Origin: Hawksworthiomyces lignivorus
Lineage: Eukaryota; Ascomycota; Sordariomycetes; Ophiostomatales; Ophiostomataceae
NCBI GenBank assembly: GCA_002917075.1
Contig: NTMA01000004.1
Coordinates: forward strand, 496,001 to 560,000
Length of the DNA stretch: 64,000 nucleotides
Reading direction: 5' to 3'
This document shows positions 1-12,407 of this stretch, piece by piece. The notes under the pieces were generated by a model. It was not told where the DNA came from and did not search any database. It saw only the letters and a list, made by a program, of their open reading frames with translations. Each line of letters opens with the position of its first letter. Within the stretch, counting starts at the first letter, position 1. The position numbers were made by a program, and so were the translations under genes.

Positions 1-106
1 GCAGCACAGTGGAAGTAGAGAGCAGGTACTGGCATTGCCACCTTTGATGCGTAAAGACGCACTGCGTGTGTTTGGTTCGTTTTCAAACGTCTGACAGCCC
101 TCATAG

Positions 107-1481
107 TCATCTTGGACCAAAGTATACGAGGCCTGGAAGGATCTGATCAATGCGATCCACAGAGGCTACACAAACCATGGGTTTGAGGCCTGGACAATCC
201 CAGTTCTGTACGTCACGGGAAACTCGTTGCGGATTTTTGCCGTCAAGGCGGACGACGAGCGCAACGCTTCGACGAACTACTCTGGCGAGGCCTCCTTTCA
301 GGACGACTTCGACGCCGAGAACGAGAAGCATCAGCTGTTGGAAGACTGTGCGCGGCAGCTGAATCGTCTATTTCAGCTGTGCTTGAGTGACCGGTGCGTA
401 GTTTATCACCTCGTAGCATTCTTTCGCAGCGCTGTCCTAACATATTGGTTTGTAGATCTCAGGATATTACAAACTCGAGGAAATGGGGCATCTACGGCGT
501 CATCAACCTTCTCTTCAAGACATATTTCAAGCTCAATTCAGCAGGACTGTCGAGAAATATTCTGAGAGCGCTCACCGCATACAAAGGCGACATGCCTAGC
601 CTGGATCGCTTCCCCAAATCTCAACGGGTTACGTTCAAATACTACGAAGGCGTGCTGTCTTTTCTTGAGGAGAACTATGCAGATGTGAGCTGGCATGCCG
701 CTTCATTACATGCCACACATTGGGTTTCTTATGTTGTTAACATATTCTTTTCTCTAGGCCGAGAAGCATCTAACGGAAGCATGGCAGCTGTGTTACAAAC
801 ACTCAACAAGGAACAAGGAGTACGTTCAGATCTTCCACGCCAGCTCTGCTGCTCTTCTTGAAAGTTAGACTACTACTAACAGCCCGATAGGCTGATTCTT
901 ACCTATTTGATCCCATGCCATCTGATTACTACACACACCTTGCCCAGCAAGGAATTGCTCGAGCCTTTCCCTCGGCTGCAGAAGCTTTTCTCGCCGCTTT
1001 CAGAATGTATCAAGAAAGGAAACCTTCACGCCTTTGACCTGGCGCTGCAGGAGGGCGAGGAGGAGTTTGTCAAGCGACGCATCTACCTGACGCTGGAGCG
1101 AGGACGTGACATCGCGCTGCGCAACCTGCTGCGCAAAGTCTTCGTGGCTGGCGGCTTCGAAGAACCAGCCGAACCGGGTGCGGCACCGGTACGGCGAACG
1201 CGCGTGCCCGTCGCCCAGTTCGCCACTGCTCTGAAATTCGGCAGTCAGGAAACTCTAGACCCAGATGAGGTGGAGTGCTTTCTGGCCAACATGATATACA
1301 AGGTGAGCTTTGTTGCATGGTTCAGTCGAACAAGATAACTCTTTCCGCTCCTACATTCATCTCTCTAAGCATGGCATTTATTAACCTACATGTCCAGAAT
1401 CTCATGAAGGGATACATTCACCGTGAACGAGCGATCGTTGTTTTGAGCAAGGCAGAGGCATTCCCAGGAACAGGCGTATAA
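107..1481 (+). CDS. csn12: CSN12/PCID2-type PCI-domain protein (5' partial)
   Basis: PCI-domain protein of the CSN12/Thp1/PCID2 family, linked to the COP9 signalosome and to TREX-2-like mRNA export. Five exons are visible: 107-393, 456-684, 758-819, 891-1302 and 1398-1481, all with GT-AG borders and consistent phase. The first exon begins just after an acceptor TCATAG, so the N-terminus lies left of the window. Conserved landmarks are [20 protein letters not shown] near the visible start, [18 protein letters not shown], the HTLPSKELL stretch, and the C-terminal winged-helix part with [18 protein letters not shown]. The C-terminus ends in a short tail after the PCI module, as expected. Only the left truncation is unusual. 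Family assignment is from recognised sequence pattern; which complex it serves in this organism is inference. Confidence 0.88.
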
Positions 1482-3415
1482 GGAGACAAAAGTCAAACAT
1501 TATTTACGAGCAAACGACAAAGAAAAGAACACGAGTCCTTTAGCACCATGTATTATTATAGCGCTGTTGTCATCATTATTTTGCATCTGCAGAGACACAA
1601 TAGAAAAGCTGCTTCTATGTTCCTTCTGATGTATTTGTTTGCATCTCTTGAGAACTACATGACGGCTAGGCTACATGCAAACTGCAGTTCATTGTATGTT
1701 CACTGGGCAAACGAGTTCCTAAATAATGCTATTTTTTCTTTCAGATATCGATGCAAAACAATGTTTCTTTTAGACAAGTACAATTGAGTTGCAAGCCTCC
1801 AGCAAGTAAAGTGCAAAGAGGAAAATAAAATTAAAAATATTAAAAATATTAAAAAAAAATCGAAGCTCATGTGATAGATTGCTAGGCGGCAAGGAGCCAA
1901 CTTCAATATGCGGACAAAACAACACGTATCAACCAATTTTTGAACCAGAAGAGGCAGAAGAAAGAAACATAGACTAAAAAGGGAGCAACAGACGCTGAGG
2001 GTGCCGATGTACATGCCCCAGAACCCACAGTCTCCGGGGAGATGTGCCCTTCTGTGTGGCGTGAAAGAGCTGTGTACTTATATTAACTACTTAAAATGTG
2101 CGGAATGAAGAGGAGGCCGAGAATAGGGAGAAGGGAGAAGACCGAGACGCAGGGCTCTATTAGGAGGGCATATTGCATCCAGCAGCTCACCGCCAGGTAC
2201 GGCAGATACATATTTGGCCACGGCATCGACAATCTACAAATGCGTCCATTATGCAGGGATCCCTGCGAGTCTATTAAGGCGGGCTTAGGGCTGCCAGCGG
2301 GACGTCCAAATGCGCCGCGGAAATGAAGGCATGCGCATGCTTCATGGCTCTGCCAGACCTATTAACATGAGAGGGGAAAAAATTATGTCCAGTAGAGAAA
2401 CCTTTCGAGTCCTGTGGGTGCCATCTCGGTTCAGACGAAGTGACATAGTGCCAACCCTCGAAGGACTGAAAGGGAAAGGCAAGAAATAGGAGAGGCAGCG
2501 TCTCCAGTAGAAACGGGCCGAGAAGGCAAGAGGAGGCCTAGGAAGGGAAAAAAAGAAGCTTGAGGCCATTTTTATATTCTAAAGACTTGTACTATAACCT
2601 CGACGAACAGAAAACGACTTGGAAACTGAACCGGCCTTGGTTTTGTCTAGTAGATTTGTGACAAACTCACACAATGCCTCGAACATAAAGCAATAAGCGG
2701 AAGCGGAATGTGGAACCCGGTGCGTTAGTAGGATGGCCTGTTCCGTTTGCGCTGTAGATATTGCTGTCTTCTTCACCGACCATCTGTATACCACATATAT
2801 TGATTGCGGACCCTCCTTTCTAAGTTGCAACAGAACATCTTCTCCCCGAGGTTTGAGCGCAAAGGCGCATAAGCTAAGGCCAGGCGCAAGTTTTCCTACC
2901 ACGGAATCCTCCGCTTCTAAATCCAAAACCAATGACCAAAGGTTGGTTTATCAATACAGAGATTTATCTCCAGTCATACCCAACCGATCAAGTTAGGCCA
3001 CTTTTTTGTTTTCTCGAAATACATTGTGCAGTTTTACATGCCCTAGTATATAGCCTACACTTAATACAGCAGCTCGTCGAATAGAATCCAAACAATGATA
3101 CGCTGTCTTTCTGTGAAATTCCGCTACGCTTCTCTTAGGAGATCTTGGCAGAATTTAAGTGAAGGAAGCGTACAGGCGACATGTTCATTTGCATATGCTT
3201 GTGTCGTGAAGGAGAATGAGAGAATGGATAAGAAAATTGATCTAGGTACGCAGTGCGACAGGGACTCCTAGCTGGTGACGAAGACACTGCTGGCACCAGG
3301 TCTAGACCCAGGATCACCCGTTGCAACCTTAGCCGCAGACATCGTCCGCGGAAACAAAGACTGGGGAAATAAAAGGCCCAGGGGAGGGGTTGAAAACCAT
3401 GTTGCCGCCGTTTTA
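1482..3415. other. Intergenic, CSN12 to CIA2
   Basis: About 1.9 kb between the csn12 stop and the CIA2 stop (convergent genes). It holds an A/T-rich stretch near 1800-1860 that suits a 3' processing zone for csn12. Short open frames exist (for example 117 codons on the minus strand at 2579-2932) but none resembles a known family and none shows convincing splice or start context. I see no supported gene. Confidence 0.6.
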
Positions 3416-4436
3416 TCATTTGCAAGTTTCGAGCATCTTATCCAGAACGCCGCGAAGGGTATCGTTTTCTAGAGCAGCGGCGACTCTCTCTTTGTCGGAA
3501 AGCTGCTTGGTGACTTGGTCGTCCTGAGCATGGGATCCTTCCTTGACCTGAATATCGACTCTGTAATTTGGAGGTAAAGTTTGCTCAAGACGAACTCGGA
3601 TAGCCAAGCCAATGACGGTGACGAGAGAGCAGTGGTTGATGGTAGGCGTGACGTAGACTACAACCTGTGTAAGTGCATTGGGATCGGAAGACTTCGCTGC
3701 ACGTGCAGCAGCTGGCGATGGAGTGATCTCAATATCTGATAGATTGACAACAGACAACTGACCCAGAGTGTGCGGATGTTCTGGGTCGGAGATGGTAGAT
3801 ATCAGGTCTGTTTTGGTGGAGACACGGGGGGTTGAAACATTAGCGGCGTGAACTTGTCTCGGCAGGTCTGACGCAAAGGATTCGACGGCAGCATGTTCCC
3901 AGCGAAGAGGAACAAACGCAATAAAGCAGGGGGAAAAGGCACGCTCCAGAGCCAGGGCAATCTGAAATTCTACGGCTCTTCTACGGTCCTACAAGGACAG
4001 CAAAAGGGGGGATGAAAGAAAACGGTGCGAAACAGCATGTCGACAACTTGTACGACATGCCGTGCCAAAACAGGACAGAATCACACGTAAGACTACAAAA
4101 AATGGCGGCACGAGGTGTAGAGTTTCAGGTGAGCTTACCGTATATCTCCTGCTCATCGATGGGTTCCTCGGTGAAGACCTCATAGTCACCGTCAAAAGTG
4201 TCGATGTCATCGAAGACGTCCTCTCCTGACGATGCTGAAGACAGAGGCGAGGGTGGGGAGACGGGAGACCTTGCTGCGTAAGATGCGCCCCATAAACTGC
4301 TTGAATGCTTGGGAGCTAGAATATCATCAAACTTGAACTCCGGACCGACTCGAGACGCTGTCTCCTTCCGGAGCCTTCGACTCGGTAGCTGGGCTGCGCT
4401 GAGAATAGTGGGGTTGGCGTTCTGAAGTTCGGCCAT
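3416..4436 (-). CDS. cia2: CIA2/MIP18 family cytosolic Fe-S assembly protein
   Basis: CIA-targeting complex subunit (FAM96B/Cia2 family), which hands cytosolic 4Fe-4S clusters to apoproteins such as DNA polymerases and helicases. Two exons on the minus strand, 4436-4139 and 3807-3416, give 229 aa; the join restores EIYDLISTISDPEHP, a hallmark of the family. The second exon carries the MIP18 (DUF59) core: DPEHPHTLGQLSVVNL, then PTINHCSLVTVIGLAIR with the conserved reactive Cys, and the KQLSDKERVAAALEN tail. The N-terminal ~95 residues are a Ser/Pro-rich acidic extension. I chose the Met at 4436 (MAELQN...) over the in-frame Met at 4457 because it matches the usual fungal start. The 331-bp intron is long for this window. 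Confidence 0.92.
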
Positions 4437-4469
4437 TTCAAAGGTCTGCAGCACCAAGGGTAGAGGACA

Positions 4470-4790
4470 ATGAAGGTGAAGCTATTGCCTTTGTCTAGAT
4501 CTCTCTCCAAGGTTGTTGTCAGGCTGTAGCGCGATTCTGAGGATTTAGCAACGACAAATTTTGAAGTCGCTGACAAACACAAAGCAGCCTGGGTTTTACT
4601 TTTTTCCGATGATGGATATTGTAGAACGTTTATGGATATCCTCTACCATATGAAGAAAGTCGTGTTCTTTGACGGGCTTCACAGCCCTGTGGATCAAAAT
4701 GATTTCCTCCGGGATTTGTTGCTAGAGACTGTTGAAGGGGTTGCAAGCACAGAGTTGTTCAGATATTACAACGTCGAACTGCAACGGTGA
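4470..4790 (+). CDS. Possible small gene or gene remnant, unrecognised
   Basis: A plus-strand frame that looks protein-like although it is not a simple ORF. It starts at an ATG at 4470, only 33 bases from the CIA2 start on the other strand, meets an in-frame TAG at 4527-4529, and then stays open for 86 codons to a TGA at 4788-4790. The open part contains VADKHKAAWVLLFSDDGYC, FMDILYHMKKVVFFDGLHS and DFLRDLLLETVEG, with a mix of charged and hydrophobic residues unlike the random frames nearby. A GT-AG intron at 4476-4529 would remove the TAG in phase but leaves only two codons upstream. I recognise no family. It could be a real small spliced gene, the last exon of a gene with other upstream exons, or a decayed copy. 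Confidence 0.3.
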
Positions 4791-7700
4791 AATCGCTTTC
4801 TACAAAATGACGTTCGTTGCGTAGGATTTGAGGCGAAGAAGAGGAAGCTGTGTTCCGGGATTGACCCCACCTTCCCAAAAGCAGTTTTTGGGGCTCTTTA
4901 CGGGTAAAATTTATTAAGCAGATCCCACCATCCCTCGGCTCCGTCTACTTTCCAGGATTCCCGACCAACAGCAGCAGCTTATTGGGGGAGGTGATGGGGG
5001 CGTTTTAGTGAAGTTGGCTGAACGACAATCTCGGCAGAGCAGATCTCTTTGGGGCACTTGACATATGCGGGCTATCTGCGTCTTCTACAGCGATGTGTGC
5101 GTTTCGCTTGGGTCTCCACAGCCTCTTTTAAACTATAAACGGGACAGCAATCTGCGCAAGAGCATACGAGGTACACTACAACTCCCCACGAGAATGCCGC
5201 ACTCTCAAGTACCTCTCTGCTTCTTCTCTACTTCTATTCCATTGTTCTAGCTGTGCATTCATTACTGTATTTACTCCGTATTCCATTCAAATTTCTTTAT
5301 CCTTGAATTCCCATAACTGTCTTCTTGCTATATCGAGAATCGGTTTTCGCAATGGTACCTTTGCAAGTCAAATAAAATAAAGCCGAAAAATAAGACACAT
5401 ATATGAAGTCCAACAAAGCAGGTCCAGAAGGTCTATCAAGAATCCAATTTAACAATCGAACGATGGTGAACAGGGGCCTTTCCCATCTCAAGCACAGCCA
5501 CTATTCCATAATTAGAGTACCCCTTTTCTTTCCCCCATTGTTGGATTGTTACTTCTAGTTTGTATTAACTACACCTGTTCTAGAATAAGAGATTACCCTT
5601 AATAGTGTCTATGCCAACGAAATAAGTGCTGAGCACATTGCAGTAAGCGCTGAGCAAGTTGGGATCCTGGTCTTGGGTCGAACAATAAACAGTACCAAAA
5701 CAAGACTGGCAGCGCCTTTTAGGATTTCATCTGTTTCGCAGCACAAAATTAACAGCAAGGCAATGCTTCACGACGAGGTTTTATTTGATTGACTACCCCA
5801 CCACTCGTTAAGATAAATGTAAACCATTTTTTTTATTCTAAGTTGAATAGGAACGTGCCGCGGGTCCTGCAAGGAACAGCACTTAGTAAAGGAGGGCGAT
5901 AGAAGTAATAAACAAGGCGGCAAAGGCTCGGAGATATAATATCATGGCACTATTATCTTCAAGTGGTACGGTTGCGAGTACGAATACATGTGAAATTTTG
6001 ATAACCTGGGGCTTTCCATCAAGTCTTCTTTGATACTGTGTGTGGCTGGTCGTTCCCAGAAGAAGAAATCGATCTCCGGGATCCGACTTGTGAGCAAATT
6101 CGGGTTTAACTTCCGTTACTCAATCTTTCGGGGATGGGAAAGATCCATGTTTGGCTTGTGCGTTCTCGCTAGGTGCATGCTCTGCTATCTGGTTCCTTGC
6201 TCTTGTAAGGCTGCACCCACTGTAATTACGCATGCTTGTAAGCCTACGGAGTACAAGCTTAGAAGTCGCCATATGGCGTTCCTCTGGCTCAATAACTAAA
6301 CTTGGTGCTTTCGTTTGGCGGCGATTATCGACCAGGTTGACCAGGCCAATGAGCCGACCCCAAGTCACTGGGATTCCTTGAATACGAGAGGGAACAAAAA
6401 GGAGGGTGTGGCAAACCCTGGGGAATAGGAACTAACAAAGATGACGGCCAATTTCTAGAAACGGCTTTAATCCTAAATTCGCACCGGAATAACCAAGATG
6501 CACCTTGGAAATTTCCATATCTTGTTTCCATGCATTGTACATGTACGACCATCCAAGATTATGTGCCACTCGCGCCGTTCGCAGACTACCTTCTTTCTTA
6601 AAGAGCGGGAGCGGTACAATTTGAAAAGGCCCTAACACATGCGGCAAACATGCAGCAAACATATGAAGCAAGTAAGACACAGGAGGCAGGATAAAAAGGG
6701 GCGGCAAACTTTGTTTAGAAATAAGGGAGTAGGGGGATTTGCATGGGGCTTGACATCCGCTGCACAAAATATATACCAGAAGAATATCTAAGGATAATTA
6801 GAAGAATCAAGAATAGACGACATAATTGCCAGATGGAGAACGAAGGAGGTGATCTTTCACATGTGAAATCAGCAGCTTTTGTGTTTACCCCAACTCCAGC
6901 TTCTTTTATATCTCGGTGTGTTATTGCCTTGCACTCTGTACAGTAATTGCTGTACTAGAAAAAGCACAAATACTGTCCATGTGTCTGAGCAGTGCAGGCT
7001 GCTTTCCCCCCCGGTTGCTGTCTCTCTCGCCCCCCTACATGCTGAAGTTGTATGCCGACTACTACTTCACCTATATGTTCTACGATATATGTCTTCCGAG
7101 TCTCCTTCCCCAAATAGGATAGTCCACAGGCCAAGCTCTGCCATAGGCTTATTTTCCCCATTGCTCGAACGGGTGGTTCTCTCTATCCCCCATACCGCTA
7201 TATAAATCTTTTCTTTCTCCTTTGCCTGCTGTGGGTAACGAATACCCGCTCAAAACGTAAAGCACATGGCTATTCCCATGTGCGCAGCTGAGCCTGGCGA
7301 TAAGAGATTATTTATAAAAAAAAAAAAAAAAAAAAAAAGTTGACAGCGCCCGCTAATCACCAATTGCTATGTACGTACATGTCCCAAGAGTCCAAAGTCG
7401 TGCATGCCCACTGATAAACAGGGGGTGGCTACCTTTCCCTGTCGGGGATTACGGGGTTCTTTTTACTGGGAATATTTTTAGTGGGATCCCGAGGTTTGCC
7501 ATCACTTGTTCGTAAGAGAGGGGCCCCGTTGGAACCTTGGGAGACTCGAGCTGTATCTTGCATCGTTGCATTCACACTCCATCCTTGTCCTGCAACATAA
7601 GCATTGGTCCGGGGGTCTGGTCGACGTGCCATAGAATCAGGAGAAAAGTGACCTATTTCTGAAGAAGAATAAAAGAAACTTCCCCCGAGGAAAGGCCACC

Positions 7701-10700
7701 AATGAAAACCATACCTATGGGCTCAGGGTGGATTCTCTTCAAGAAATCGTGCGTCTGCCGTTACCCCCGAAGAGGGACCGCTGCTTCTTTTTTCGCAAAC
7801 TGTCTCAACGGTCCCAGTTCTGGAAAAGCTTCAGTTGCTTCTGGCGGCTGCCGGATTAAATGCATGCGCATGTTTGGTAGCCTATGTATGTCGTAAACCC
7901 AAAGTTTATGCGTACATATTGTCGAGCTCCTAATTGCATACGCGTATTGTCGCTTCGCTTTTGCAGGGGAAATGAGAAGCAGGAGCGCGTGTACTTTGGG
8001 GAACAGATGATCTCGCTTTCTTTCGTATGTCCATATGCCGCCAGGCACAGATGCTCTCTATTGCAAGCGTTGCACGGAACTTCCCTTGCCTATTTTTTTT
8101 TTCTTTCTGTTGAACATATTATAGACCCTATTCGTTGGACCAAGCTCGCTTGGGGCTGACATGATTGCCGTATAGTCTTGACGTGCCATTTTTAATCGGT
8201 GTGCGGAAACGAGAGTCATCGCATAACATGGACTGTGCACGACGTGCAAGTCGGGGATATCCTCGTGAATTATCGTGGTTTATTGAGCTTAGGCAGTCAA
8301 TGTGTCTCAGTCCTCCGCGCCTCCCATTAGAATGAAAGAATGACTGATTGAACATGAGACCTTTGATGGGCTGTGCAGCTTTGGATAGCTCGCAAGCACA
8401 AGGGTACGCAACCATAAGGCTTACTGTTGAGTAACTACCTATGTACATACAATAACACACAAGGGAGCGGCAGATTCGGACATACACACTCCAAGAATAG
8501 ATACTCACCGTTCTGATACTCACCGCCAAACTACAAGTAAATTGCCAATCGAGATTGAAACCACAAAGCAAGGAGAAGATTCGGAAAGGGATGGAACTGC
8601 GAATACTACGCATGCTCGCTCCCGACAGAAAAAGTTGATCCACACAAAACAATTACCTAAATTTCTACCACCTACATCGTTGTTATATTATTAAAAAGGC
8701 TTGTTAGCCTAACATTCTACCAGCTGATGGATCAGAATCTGCTGTCTGTTTTCTTTGGTGTAGACTTTGCTTTAGGCTTTCGAGCGTGTTATTGAACGCG
8801 AGATGGCAATTGCAGAAGAGAGTGGGAAAATATAGTGGTAGAATAGTGATTGTTTTTGTGTGGATCAACTTTTCTGTCGGGAGCGAGGCATGCTACCATA
8901 TGGAGTAGACAAGAGCATTACGCATACGCAGGGTGCTTTTCACGCAAACATAGTCTCTTGGACCTTGACCTGGCTGGGAAAAAGGAGACAGGTGAGAATC
9001 GAAAGGGGCTGTTGTGGGTGGAGAATGATCGCCCCTTAGCTAAACGGGTTTGTTTTCGGGCTTAAGATTGTGGTGTTCATCGTCTTCTGCTTGGTCAGTC
9101 TCTCTTTGTGCTAATGCCGTCTTCACTGCCGCGGAGCTTCTAGAGCGCTGAGAGTCGATGGCGAGAACATTGAAGTGGAGTGTGTGTGGCTTGCCTAACT
9201 GCGTAGCGCCATGTTTTGTCGCCGACCTGGGAAGTTCCTTTGTCACAAAATTGAAGCCGGCTTAGAATCTAAATTTTTATGCATGCAAGTAAGGATGCCA
9301 CTGGAAAAAGAAACAAGACGAGCTGTTTCTACAGCTGGCGGGGAGCAGCAACAGAGAATAAACTTCCTGATACTACCTACTCTGTACGCAGCTCGTGCAC
9401 TTGAATAGCAGACGATGAAGGTTCTTCCTTAGGCAGTCGACTGTACATACGGAGTCCATTTAGTACATATTTGAATTGAGGTGGCTGGCTTTTTTGTGCA
9501 GCGCTCTGAGAATTTATTCTTTTATTTGTCTCTCTTCTTTGTTCTTCTGCGGAGGCGTCGGAGCTGTCTCGCTTGGAACACTCCGCATATAGGGCACAGA
9601 AGAACAACTGAACCCTTCTGTACTTTTGTACTTGGCGGTGCTTTAGTAAATACACATATGCATCTTGCATTGGTCCCACACTTGAGCAGCGCTAGTGAGC
9701 TGAAAGAAGCTCAAAAGAACGATTGCATGGCTGCTTTAATAGCACGAAAGCTCATTGAGCTCTTTGCGTGCACACAGTAAGAGAGAGGGCGCATCCTAGC
9801 ATCCCGCATTAGAATGTCGTTCTCAAGTATTTATCCACATGCAAGCATCACTAGTGTTGGCAAGGTGAAGACATCTAAGCAGGGAGTGCGCATATTTCGT
9901 CTCATTTTCACCGAGGAAGCATGGGTTGCACAGTTTGCTACGTCGTAGCCTTGCTGGACGGTACGTCGCAATGCTGAACAGAATTCCCGAAGCGACTGGC
10001 TGGCAACTCTAACGCTTATGTGCGTATGGAGTACGCATTTCTCTTTTCTTGCTTCATGCAAGTCCATCATATTAATCCGAGCTTCCTTCTCGGTCCTTCC
10101 CATGCGCACATAGTGGGAACCACGACCCCTGCCTGCAAAGAGATGCCCTGCGAATGCATTCGATAAACGTCCTACTATGCAGATACATTGCTCCATTCCC
10201 CGCGTTCCGCTGGGATCCTTCTACTAAGTTATTAGATGCTCGAATTTTTGCTCTGCTATGTGAAAGCAAGGTCAGGTAATAAAATACGCGCAGCTCTAAT
10301 TGCATCTCTCTAATTACATCTCACGAAGATTCCGCTCTTAACTCGCCCTGCACAGCTCAACGAAGGTCCATCGACGTCCACCGTTCCAATTCGCCACAAC
10401 CGTATGTAGTTACCGCTCCTTGCGCTTGACGCTATATTCTCAGATAGCCAGGCACCCCCCTAACAGAATGACTCGCACCGCAAAATCAAATTATTAGGTG
10501 GGGAATGTCAGGATTTTAAAACTGCCATAGCACTGTAGGGGAGAAAATAGGGTGGAATTTTAGCGGTGCGAGTGATTCTGTGAGGATGGTGCCATGCCAT
10601 CTACTGTCTTACAGAGGCTCAGCTGCGCTGATGGCCCCCATGCTTGAGGATTTGCTGAATGTCTCTCTTTGCTTATCACCTATTAGGTTGCGCTTCGCAC

Positions 10701-12407
10701 ACATACATAAGCGCAAATAGAGTTACATCTGCGACCTTGATATCCACAACAATACTGAAGCTGTAGCTCTGATCCATTAATAGCTTGAAGAAAACAAGAT
10801 AGAAATCCCACCTAATGACGGGCATTCTTGGCTTTTTGACCAAGCTGCCCTGATTGTATTTACCAACTTGCCTTGACTTTATTGCAGCACACCGAATTCC
10901 AGATACGACCACATTGTATATCAACACACGCGAGCCTACGTGTACAGTTTCCACTCTTGTAATTTCGAAGCTGACTAGGGCAACCAATGCCTTGGACGCT
11001 CCGCCTATAATAGCTACGTGTGCACCTATATGTTGCCCGTCTGCATCTGATCGTAGCAGTGTCCACAGGAGCAGCGTGCTTTCGTCTTTGTATTACACAC
11101 TGCTTACTACGAGTAGTGCTCGTTATGGACTCCTAGCCCAGTATTAAGTACTAGGGCAAAGTTGATGGTGCACCTCCACCTGTCTCCCGGTTATACGGAG
11201 TTCTGCTGTCGATCGTAACGCAGCACTAAAATAGTTTCGAGTTTTGATTTGGGGCCGCCCCATTTCACAGCTAAACACACTTTGCCAACGAGGGCGCTAG
11301 CTCTACGCAATACCACATACAGAGAAGAAAAACAGAGCAACAAAGAACCAAGACTGCACTGTGCCTCTTCGAGAAAGGCAGCTCGCAAGAAAAGAAAAAA
11401 AAAAAAATTCACCCACCAAATCCATTTACTCGTAATCTACCCATAACAGACCAGCGCCACATTCGCTCCGCCCTTTCTTTTTCGAGGACCCTCTTTTTGG
11501 CTTTACGAAGTCATCTTATTATTAGAGCTCATTACGGAGTAGAGGCGACCTGCTAATATCTAGGTAAGGGCTGCTCTGGACATCTTTGATTCCCCATAGC
11601 CTTGGCGTCAGAGCTGCCTGCCACTTTCACCAGATACAAACCCACGAACCCCTGCCATACTCACCCTTGTCTCTCACACTTCTCGACTTAGTCGATACAC
11701 AAACACCCCCCCCTTTCATCATTCCCTTCTTTCTCTTGTTTCCCTCTCCACCCTTCCAGCACCCCTCCTTTTCATTTCTACGACGTATGTACTGCGTGCT
11801 TGGTTTCTCACTCCCGTCCCCGTCACCGTCGTCGACGCTTCCTACCGTCTTCTCCCGCTATTTCCAACAGCGACTTCGTCAGCTGCAAGCGGCAGGGGGG
11901 GCTTTAACACTTAAAACTGAATGGCCACAGCGGCTCCCCCTCCCTCACATTGACAACGCTAAGAGGGCCTCTTTACCCCCCCTTCCCTGTTGGCGCGGTC
12001 TCTCTGTCGCCGCCACAGCAGAATCATACAAACCAGCCGTCAAGCGCTGTGCCAACCTTCTTTCTTCTCCATTCGCCCATTGTAAATCTTTGAGTTCTGT
12101 CTCTTCTGCCTCGTCTTTGTCTTGTTCTCTCCGGCTCTTGCGCGCCCGTCGACTCGTCGCCAAACCTTGCGCGCTCGCAGTCTCATTCACAGTCGCAAAA
12201 AGCACTCATCCCACTGCGACCAATCTGTTCGCTGAGTGGATGCAGATCTCAATAAGCAACCGTTTTCGCGCAGACCCGCCGGCGCATTTTGCGTGACGCC
12301 TGGCTTCTCATCATCAGCACTTAGAATAAGATACTCCTCTGTGCCGCCGTCGCCAAAGCAGCGACCGGCAAGCATTTTCACTGCGTCACTGCCCACACAC
12401 GCCAGCC
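4791..12407. other. Long gene-poor interval
   Basis: About 7.6 kb without a gene I can support. Open frames are short, lack recognisable motifs and occur on both strands at chance density. The interval contains a 23-base A run (7316-7338) and several copies of the 9-mer TACGGAGTA or its complement (5272, 6245, 11533, plus near matches at 9448 and 11194). From about 11,580 the plus strand becomes strongly pyrimidine-rich, which fits a promoter and long 5' leader of the regulator that starts at 12,408; a 236-codon frame (11586-12296) in this leader is low-complexity Pro/Ser/Leu and I do not call it a gene. I see no transposase or reverse transcriptase remains. Confidence 0.55.
7316..7338. repeat. 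Poly(A) run, 23 bases
   Basis: Uninterrupted homopolymer in gene-poor DNA. It may be an old retro-insertion tail or simple slippage; no duplicated target site is obvious beside it. Confidence 0.9.

Noticed and set aside
2579..2932. 117-codon minus-strand frame
   Set aside because: No recognisable motif, no splice context or nearby promoter signal; left as unassigned intergenic DNA.
7225..7260. GAATACCCGCT resembling the 3' end of 5S rRNA
   Set aside because: Only about 11 bases match; the upstream 5S core is absent, so not a 5S relic.
11586..12296. 236-codon frame upstream of the Zn2Cys6 regulator
   Set aside because: Pro/Ser/Leu-rich translation of a C/T-rich leader. Could act as an upstream frame in a long leader but I see no evidence of a protein.
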